Positions 1 through 5,001 of a stretch of 5,001 bases of DNA are shown here, piece by piece. The first letter of the stretch is position 1, and each line of letters starts with the position of its first letter. The notes beneath the pieces were generated by a model. It made no database searches and was not told where the DNA came from. It worked only from the letters and a program-made list of their open reading frames with translations. Source of the stretch: Halieaceae bacterium (GTDB taxonomy: Bacteria; Pseudomonadota; Gammaproteobacteria; Pseudomonadales; Halieaceae); assembly GCA_002683395.1 (NCBI GenBank), contig NYTG01000002.1, forward strand, positions 1 to 5,001, read 5' to 3'. The translations under genes and the position numbers were made by a program.

Positions 1-1
1 G

Positions 2-907
2 CCTGGTAATGAGTTGATGGGTGGAAACGGATTTACCAATCCGACGCATGTGCTGATTCATGAAGATCATGGGGCGGCCAACCTAGCTAATGGTTGGGCG
101 GAAGAAGAGGTATTACACGAGTTAGGTCATGCGGTGTTCCAGCCGAGGGTCGAGGATGCTGATTGGGCCGACGCGCAGGAGGCAGACCCTTGTTTTATCT
201 CGGATTATGCGCAAAAAAATCCAATTAGAGAGGATGTGGCGGAAACGCTAGGTCCCTACCTCGCCATGAAGTTTCTCACGGACAGGGTAACCAACGTCGA
301 TCAAGACAAGATCTCGAACTGTATTGCAGCGCGCTCGTCGGTGCTGGATGCCTGGTTCGCAGAAATGAATATGAGCTATTCACCGTTCTCTAGCGCGGCC
401 GCAGAGGAGGCTATTCTTCGTATCGCGTTGGAGGAGCCGGTGGCGGGACAGGTCCATACAGGTGTGGGTAACCTGCGTGGCTGGGCGGTGGCTACAGAAG
501 GCGTTACGCGAGTCGAAATAATGATTAATGGCGTGTCGGCTTTCGAGGCGCCTTACGGCGGGGCCCGCGGCGATGTGGGAGGGGCGTTTCCTGACATTCC
601 CGACTCGAACCGCTCGGGGTTTTCGTTGGCCTTCAACTACAGTGAATTGCCCGCTGGTCCCAATAACATTGCTGCAGTGGCATATGATGGGCTGAACGCC
701 GTCGCGGAGAGCACAGCTAATTTTGAAGTCGTGAGGTTTCCTGACTTCATTCGCGGCGAGGGGGCAGTGAATCTTGGCGAGGGTACCTGCAGTGTGACGA
801 GTGATGAAATATCGATCGTAGATGCAGTGATAAACGGTACATTCTATAACTTAGTCTTGAAATGGCGTCCCGCCGAACAAGGATTTGAAGTGGTTGAAAT
901 CCAATGA
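2..907 (+). CDS. Zinc metalloprotease with C-terminal Ig-like module (5' partial)
   Basis: Probable secreted zinc-dependent protease of unassigned family. The frame is open from position 2, and a TTG at 14 lies inside the open frame, so the true start and any signal peptide lie upstream of the window. What is visible: HELGH at 116-130 (two zinc-binding His and the catalytic Glu), preceded by an acidic stretch (WAEEEVL). About 35 residues later comes NPIREDVAETLGPYLA (about 218-265), resembling the ED-x-AE segment that carries the third zinc ligand (Glu) in many gluzincin-type peptidases. Two cysteines (codons 191-193 and 320-322) could form a disulfide, as expected for an exported protein. 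A short Ser/Ala-rich linker (about 386-406) leads into a module of about 165 residues, shared with the next gene. The stop overlaps the next start (ATGA), implying co-transcription and coupled translation. The peptidase assignment is firm at superfamily level; substrate and family are unknown, and secretion is inferred from the shared module and cysteines. Confidence 0.85.
   Translation, partial: PGNELMGGNGFTNPTHVLIHEDHGAANLANGWAEEEVLHELGHAVFQPRVEDADWADAQEADPCFISDYAQKNPIREDVAETLGPYLAMKFLTDRVTNVDQDKISNCIAARSSVLDAWFAEMNMSYSPFSSAAAEEAILRIALEEPVAGQVHTGVGNLRGWAVATEGVTRVEIMINGVSAFEAPYGGARGDVGGAFPDIPDSNRSGFSLAFNYSELPAGPNNIAAVAYDGLNAVAESTANFEVVRFPDFIRGEGAVNLGEGTCSVTSDEISIVDAVINGTFYNLVLKWRPAEQGFEVVEIQ
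413..904 (+). repeat. Shared C-terminal Ig-like module, copy 1
   Basis: The last 164 residues of the first protease align almost without gaps to the last 165 of the M60 protein, about 55% identical by hand count. Strongest blocks are GVGNLRGWAVATE, the APYGG-x-R-x-DV segment, SGFSLAFNYS, ANFE-x-VRF and the terminal LKWR-x-AEQG-x-E-x-VEI. The first ~108 residues look like a bacterial Ig-like beta-sandwich. The final ~55 form a more divergent section with a single cysteine. DNA identity is clearly lower at third codon positions, so the copies are old or diverged and not a recent duplication. Confidence 0.85.
904..907 (+). promoter_or_regulatory. ATGA start-stop overlap coupling the two protease genes
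   Basis: The ATG of the M60 gene (904-906) overlaps the TGA stop of the upstream protease (905-907). Upstream bases show only weak purine runs (AAGGA near 879, GAAG near 887), too far away for a standard ribosome binding site. Initiation therefore probably depends on ribosomes finishing the upstream gene. This supports 904 over the internal ATG at 931, though neither has a clear Shine-Dalgarno. Confidence 0.6.
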
Positions 908-3900
908 ACGATTTCGTAAGTAACGCAAATATGAGTCCCTCGAGTACTGCTTTGCAGAGTGCCTCGCTTCTGAGATTACTACTCCTATCAACGGCGTTTA
1001 TCTTCGCGTCCGCTCCCTCAATTGCAGAGGAAGCGACTCACACTTGCCCCGACGGAAGCGCCACTGAAATCGTTATAGAGGCTTTTGGGTTCGATAACGC
1101 AAAGTGGATGAAACGCAATGGAGCGGGTGAACCTCAATCCAGTGCGAATGTGGAGGGACGTTATGAACTAATTGAATATGTAAATTTTTACTCTGGCGGC
1201 ACGCTTGAGCAGGAGGGGGAGCTATACCGCTGGACCAACGATGGTGATGTGAGCTGGCTGATGTCTATTGATCTTGAGGCTCTGACGGTAACTCAGGTCG
1301 ATGGCCCATATGAGGGTGAAGTCATGCGGCTGTATGCCGATCGAGGGATCTGTGCTGCCTATTTTGGCGGTCAACTGGGATCTGCGGTGAGTCACTTAGA
1401 CGGATCACAGCCGCTTGAGTCAACGGCGCTTGCGGAGTTGGCACAGTTCATTAACAACGAGCTGAAGTTTTTTGCGCGGGAGGATTGGGCCCAGATTGCA
1501 GCCAACGCGACAGCGTTCATAGCGCTTTATGAGGCTGAGAGCGAGCCGTTATTCAGTGAACCAGAATTAGTGCGACCCGAGGACGGTTTGTCACCGGAGG
1601 GGCTCATTCAGTTTGCGCTGAAAGAGGCAGTGCAACGCACGGTGTTTCAGGGTGAGCTTGACGTGGCAGATGCGAGGGCTTTTGAAGAGAGCGCCTTGTT
1701 CCCGGGCCCCGTAAGCGCCATGGCCGATAGAGTCTCGGGCGCCACTGTGGAGATCGACGGCGATTACCAGACAGATCCGGGATTTTTTCTGAACGACCAA
1801 GAGACCGTTATTCGTCCTACAGGGCTTTATGCGGCCCCCGGCGAGGTAGTCACTATTTCGATTCCTGACACCGCGGTCTCTGACAAGTTATCTATTCGAG
1901 TTGGGATTCACCGAGCCGACATGCGAGCAGGGACCTGGGAGGAGTTTAATCGCATTCCCGTTATCTCCAGCCTTTACGACGTGTCGGACGCAACCGTGTC
2001 TGTGGCTAACCCCTTTGGCGGAGGGATTTATTTTGAGGTCGCAGAGGGCGCCGCGCTTGGAGTGTTTGAGGCTGAGATTTCAGGTGCTGTCAGGATGCCG
2101 ATGTTCTCAACCCTGCCGCTCAAAGGGCACTCTAGCGACTTGGAGACCTACCAGAACCGGGTTGACCAGTGGCTCGTCCCCTGGTTTGAGCTGCACAGCC
2201 CGAACTTCTCGGCAACACTACCCATGGAGGAGGGCCGGCTTTACTCGGAACCCAGCGATCTTATTGAACTGCTCAATCGAGGGTTTGACGATATTAATCT
2301 CATGGCAGGAAGGCCTCAGGAGCGCTTTCGCTCCGAGTGGCTAAGTTATGACCGCTTCATCACTTACCAAGGAACAGCGATGGCTGCGAGTTACCCCGCC
2401 TACTCAATGGTTAATTTGAAATCCGTTGGTGAGTTTCTCGTGGCTCCTGAGAATTGGGCGTCTCCAATTCGTTACATGGACCCCGACTTTTTCGACATCA
2501 CAGCAGAAGAAGCCGTCGGCAGAGAGGATGAGTGGTACATCAACACTTGGCTTCACGAGCTAGGGCATCTTCACAACTTGCCGACCCTGGAGTATCAGGA
2601 AATCGAATCGAATGTGCATCTGTTGGGGAGCGTTTTTTATGATCGCACTATGGGCACAGATATTGACACGGCCCTGCAGTTTTCGGGGTTTCAATTTTTT
2701 GACCGCAATCAGGCTGCCTTGGACACAATGTTTTCGCCCAACTGGCAAGCAGGGCAGCGCCTGTCTTCAGGAGAGCAGCCTTACGGTATTTTTGACAATG
2801 AGCTTCGCTACCAGACTCGGAGCTGGGCGAGAATTGTTGAGATCGCTGGCCTGTATGGGTGGGAAGCGGTTGGAGAGATCCACAAAGCGTTTTATCTCAG
2901 AGGGCGAGAGCAAGGCGCAGCGATCAATTATGGCGTTGAAGATGACGACTTCATCGAGACAGCCTCGAGCGCTTTAAATCGAAATTTGGGGCCTGTCTTT
3001 GATTTCTGGGGTGTACCGCCTTCTACCGAGCTCTCCGAGCGGCTGCTGTCGTTTCCGCTGCCAGAGGCTTTTAGGAGTCGCCTGCTCAACTATCGCGACA
3101 TCGCGCCCAAAACACTCGAGGAGTTTGAGGCGGTGCGCGCAGTGCATGCGCAGCTCCATCGGCCTGATTCAGAGGTAATGATTCGCATGGACTGGTATCT
3201 CGAGCAATTCGATCAACAGATGGCCGACACGATCGTGGGTCGTATTGACTCGATCCTGTCACTATTTAATGAGGGCAGCGCCGCTGATCAGGATTCGGAT
3301 GGGGTTGCGGATGCTGACGACAACTGTCCGCAGGACACGAATGCGAGCCAACTGGACACCGATTCCGATGCCTCCGGTGATGCATGTGATTCAGATGATG
3401 ATGGCGACGGCCTAACAGACGATCAGGAACTTACTACCGGAACAGACCCGTTACGTAGCGACACTGACGGCGATGGAGTAACCGACAAAGATGAGATTGA
3501 TGCAGGTTCCGATCCGTTAGATAGCAATTCCCTTCCTGGCGCGGCCTCTACTGAGGTGTTACGACTAGCGCTCGAAGAACCCGCTCAGGATCAGGTACAT
3601 ATGGGCGTCGGTAATCTCCGCGGTTGGGCGGTCGCCACAGAAGTGATCAGCCGAGTCGAAATTTTAATTGATGGTGCGTACCAATTCGATGCGCCCTATG
3701 GGGGCGTCAGGAGAGACGTCGCGGGCGCTTTTCCGGACGTTCCCGGTAGCGACTCCTCTGGCTTTAGTCTGGCCTTTAATTACAGTGATCTGACAGCCGG
3801 TCAGCACTCTATCACTGCAGTAGCACACACCGCTTCGGGCGCTTCAGTAGCCTCGAGTGCCAACTTCGAAATTGTCCGATTTGAAAGTGCATTTCTTGGC

Positions 3901-4053
3901 GGTGATGACGCGGTCTCTTTGGATAGCGCAAGCTGCCAATTGGAAGATGACAGCATTGCGCTGTTGGATGCGCTCATGGATGGCAAAGGCCGGGGCGTAA
4001 CCCTCAAGTGGCGGGTAGCCGAACAGGGGGTTGAGATCGTCGAAATCCGCTAG
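904..4053 (+). CDS. Secreted M60-family (enhancin/mucinase-like) metalloprotease with TSP3-like linker and Ig-like tail
   Basis: Exported zinc protease of 1049 residues. Known M60 members cleave mucin-type glycoproteins; the substrate here is not known. Residues 21-41 are a Sec signal peptide (hydrophobic LLRLLLLSTAFIFASA, likely cleavage after SIA at 41). Residues 42-155 form an unrecognised region with cysteines C48 and C150; 170-300 look mostly helical. The M60 region spans about 305-705: it opens with TGLYAAPGE, has the beta-rich NPFGGGIYFEV stretch, then HELGH at 551-555 followed by EIESN at 566-570. This fits HExxHx(8,28)E with E566 as likely third ligand, and the domain ends near the FDFWGVPPS segment. 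Acidic calcium-binding repeats follow (795-875), then an Ig-like C-terminal module (884-1049) shared with the upstream gene. The start at 904 overlaps the previous stop. No good Shine-Dalgarno is seen; ATG 931 is an alternative start that would shorten the n-region by nine residues. Secretion past the outer membrane is plausible but its route is not shown. Confidence 0.9.
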   Translation: MNDFVSNANMSPSSTALQSASLLRLLLLSTAFIFASAPSIAEEATHTCPDGSATEIVIEAFGFDNAKWMKRNGAGEPQSSANVEGRYELIEYVNFYSGGTLEQEGELYRWTNDGDVSWLMSIDLEALTVTQVDGPYEGEVMRLYADRGICAAYFGGQLGSAVSHLDGSQPLESTALAELAQFINNELKFFAREDWAQIAANATAFIALYEAESEPLFSEPELVRPEDGLSPEGLIQFALKEAVQRTVFQGELDVADARAFEESALFPGPVSAMADRVSGATVEIDGDYQTDPGFFLNDQETVIRPTGLYAAPGEVVTISIPDTAVSDKLSIRVGIHRADMRAGTWEEFNRIPVISSLYDVSDATVSVANPFGGGIYFEVAEGAALGVFEAEISGAVRMPMFSTLPLKGHSSDLETYQNRVDQWLVPWFELHSPNFSATLPMEEGRLYSEPSDLIELLNRGFDDINLMAGRPQERFRSEWLSYDRFITYQGTAMAASYPAYSMVNLKSVGEFLVAPENWASPIRYMDPDFFDITAEEAVGREDEWYINTWLHELGHLHNLPTLEYQEIESNVHLLGSVFYDRTMGTDIDTALQFSGFQFFDRNQAALDTMFSPNWQAGQRLSSGEQPYGIFDNELRYQTRSWARIVEIAGLYGWEAVGEIHKAFYLRGREQGAAINYGVEDDDFIETASSALNRNLGPVFDFWGVPPSTELSERLLSFPLPEAFRSRLLNYRDIAPKTLEEFEAVRAVHAQLHRPDSEVMIRMDWYLEQFDQQMADTIVGRIDSILSLFNEGSAADQDSDGVADADDNCPQDTNASQLDTDSDASGDACDSDDDGDGLTDDQELTTGTDPLRSDTDGDGVTDKDEIDAGSDPLDSNSLPGAASTEVLRLALEEPAQDQVHMGVGNLRGWAVATEVISRVEILIDGAYQFDAPYGGVRRDVAGAFPDVPGSDSSGFSLAFNYSDLTAGQHSITAVAHTASGASVASSANFEIVRFESAFLGGDDAVSLDSASCQLEDDSIALLDALMDGKGRGVTLKWRVAEQGVEIVEIR
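3286..3528 (+). repeat. Thrombospondin type 3-like calcium-binding repeats within the M60 protein
   Basis: Residues 795-875 are dense in Asp and follow the D-x-D-x-DG-x-x-D pattern: DQDSDGVADADDNCP, then SDDDGDGLTDDQE and SDTDGDGVTDKDEIDAGSDP. Two cysteines, C808 and C828, sit where TSP3 repeats carry them. Such tracts bind calcium and form stiff spacers in many secreted bacterial enzymes. Here it separates the catalytic part from the Ig-like tail. The upstream protease lacks it. Confidence 0.88.
3553..4050 (+). repeat. Shared C-terminal Ig-like module, copy 2
   Basis: Residues 884-1049 of the M60 protein repeat the module that ends the upstream protease. It begins around EVLRLALEEP and ends in LKWRVAEQGVEIVEIR. 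The first part (about 884-992) is Ig-like. The tail (about 993-1049) contains one cysteine (C1011) at the same place as in copy 1. Its function is unknown; binding, anchoring or sorting are possible for a C-terminal domain shared by two exported enzymes. Confidence 0.85.
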
Positions 4054-4072
4054 GCGAGCTCAGCTACTGCAG

Positions 4073-5001
4073 TTAAAAATCAATCTTATCCGCCGCAGCG
4101 CGATTTCTGCGTTTTTGATGGCGCAAATAGCGCCGCGTAGTGTCGGCGCTAGCGTGCCCGGCCATATCAGCTGCGGTCGCTAAATCTTCTCCATTATCAA
4201 GCAGATAGGTCAGAAAGCTCCGCCGGAGATCATGGGGAGACGCTTTATCTAGGCCGGCCTGTTTTACGCGCCTGGTGACAATGTCGTAAACACCTCGTGC
4301 GGTCAATCGCCGGTCCTCTGCAACCTGATTCCAGCGGTTAACCGGCCTAAATAGCGGACCAAACTGCAGCCCAGACTCTTCAAGCCAGGTTTTGACCAAA
4401 TCGATCGTTCTGGGCGGCATTTCGAGCTCACGCTCTTTATTGCCTTTACCGATCACCTTGATCGAACGGTCGGTAAAGTTGAGCTTGTTAATGTCGATCG
4501 TGACCACTTCCGCGCGTCGCGGCCCGCAGCCAAATAAAATCCCCAATAACGCGGCGTCTCTGACGCCTGCGGCGCCTTCAGCATGCAGGCAATGGTCAAT
4601 CAGCTTGGCGATCTCATCCACATGAAGCGCTCGCCCCACAGCGAGCCTTTGCAGCTTAACCGCGCGAATTTGCTCTATGAGGCTGAACTGGTGGTCGCTC
4701 ATTTGCTGATGCAGCATAGCCTCGCGGGTCACACCTTTAATAATGGAGAGATACAGGTTGCGTGTGTTGTCAGCGAGGCCTTTTTGTTTGAGTTTTTCTA
4801 GCAGCGCAAGCACGGTGGCCCGATCCAGTCGGTGCCATGGAAAGGTGTCGGGGGTCTGGTCGCACAGGACGGCAATTTGCTTCATCACAGACTTGGCAGT
4901 GGTTCTGCTCGCTTCGGAGCCCTGCAGTGACGCCAGATAAAGAGAGGCGGGATTGCTATGCTGGAGGGGGGCATCACCACCGACTGTCGTCAGCCAACTG
5001 C
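4073..5001 (-). CDS. Tyrosine recombinase / phage-type integrase (5' partial)
   Basis: Site-specific DNA recombinase of the lambda-integrase/XerC-XerD superfamily, cutting and rejoining DNA through a tyrosine-DNA intermediate. Counting residues from a GTG at 4888, all catalytic positions are present: Arg124 (GPRRAEV), Lys148 (GKGNKER), His219 and Arg222 (PHDLRR), His245 (GHAS) and Tyr254 (TTRRYLRH), with the usual nine-residue His-Tyr spacing. The N-terminal helical part (about residues 1-80) fits a SAM-like core-binding domain. The GTG is not the true start: the frame continues open to the window edge, giving 37 more codons including NPASLYLASL and SRTTAKSVMKQIA, typical of the beginning of a core-binding domain. 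About 308 residues are visible, close to the usual 300-330, so only a little is missing. It is convergent with the M60 gene, with only 19 bases between the stops. Whether it is a phage, island or stand-alone integrase cannot be told; it lacks any recognisable integron-integrase insertion. Confidence 0.93.
   Translation of the reverse strand, partial: SWLTTVGGDAPLQHSNPASLYLASLQGSEASRTTAKSVMKQIAVLCDQTPDTFPWHRLDRATVLALLEKLKQKGLADNTRNLYLSIIKGVTREAMLHQQMSDHQFSLIEQIRAVKLQRLAVGRALHVDEIAKLIDHCLHAEGAAGVRDAALLGILFGCGPRRAEVVTIDINKLNFTDRSIKVIGKGNKERELEMPPRTIDLVKTWLEESGLQFGPLFRPVNRWNQVAEDRRLTARGVYDIVTRRVKQAGLDKASPHDLRRSFLTYLLDNGEDLATAADMAGHASADTTRRYLRHQKRRNRAAADKIDF
4094..4116 (+). terminator. Weak candidate rho-independent terminator for the protease operon
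   Basis: CGCAG (4094-4098) and CTGCG (4107-4111) can pair as a 5-bp stem with an 8-base loop, followed directly by five T residues. It lies 41 bases past the M60 stop, inside the 3' end of the convergent integrase gene, so it may be only coding sequence. The stem is short and no better terminator is seen in the 19-base gap at 4054-4072, which holds only short palindromes (GAGCTC, CTGCAG). Confidence 0.25.

Noticed and set aside
1901..2344. A 147-codon + strand open frame inside the M60 gene
   Set aside because: It lies in another frame across the M60 domain start, which is strongly supported by homology. Its translation is rich in Arg, Ser, Cys and Pro with no domain pattern, as expected for a shadow frame.
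2612..2977. A 121-codon + strand open frame overlapping the M60 active-site region
   Set aside because: It overlaps conserved coding sequence in a different frame and shows no ribosome binding site or recognisable motif.
3801..4007. A 68-codon - strand open frame opposite the Ig-like tail
   Set aside because: The opposite strand encodes a module conserved between two genes, and the antisense translation has no recognisable pattern.
4054..4072. Possible bidirectional terminator or attachment site between the convergent stops
   Set aside because: Only short palindromes (GAGCTC, CTGCAG) are present, with no stable long stem, T-tract or repeat elsewhere in the window.
4392..4940. Three + strand open frames of 65-77 codons opposite the integrase
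   Set aside because: They are antisense to a recombinase with all catalytic residues and have no coherent protein features.
4073..5001. Integron integrase with neighbouring gene-cassette recombination sites
   Set aside because: The recombinase lacks the extra segment typical of integron integrases, and no attC-like imperfect inverted repeat was seen next to the protease genes.

Overview
The window holds three protein-coding genes packed with almost no spacing. Two are co-directional secreted-type zinc metalloproteases on the + strand. The third is a tyrosine recombinase (integrase) that converges on them from the - strand. The GC content is moderate, a little above half by eye. The calcium-binding linker, the Ig-like tail and the Sec signal peptide suggest a Gram-negative, probably marine gammaproteobacterium. 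That placement is inference from protein style (it resembles secreted enzymes of the OM60/NOR5-Halieaceae type) and not a demonstrated identity.

Layout. Positions 1-907 are the 3' part of a metalloprotease gene whose start lies outside the window. It carries an HELGH zinc motif, a downstream REDVAE segment that probably supplies the third zinc ligand, and a C-terminal Ig-like module. Positions 904-4053 encode a 1049-residue exported protein with a signal peptide, an undescribed N-terminal region, a peptidase M60 (enhancin/mucinase-type) catalytic domain, a thrombospondin type 3-like calcium-binding linker, and a second copy of the same C-terminal module. The two genes overlap by ATGA and so are almost certainly one transcription unit. 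Positions 4073-5001 (minus strand) encode a tyrosine recombinase with all its catalytic residues. Its reading frame stays open to the right edge of the window, so its start is also outside.

How they fit together. The two proteases have unrelated-looking catalytic regions but the same roughly 165-residue C-terminal module, about 55% identical by my hand alignment. This suggests two enzymes with different cleavage specificities sent to, or anchored at, the same place, perhaps for breakdown of glycoproteins. The neighbouring integrase raises the possibility that the pair is cargo at the edge of a mobile or integrated region, but no attachment site, inverted repeat or tRNA gene is visible to prove it. 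No RNA gene, CRISPR array or insertion sequence was found, and no stretch over 300 bases lacks a gene.
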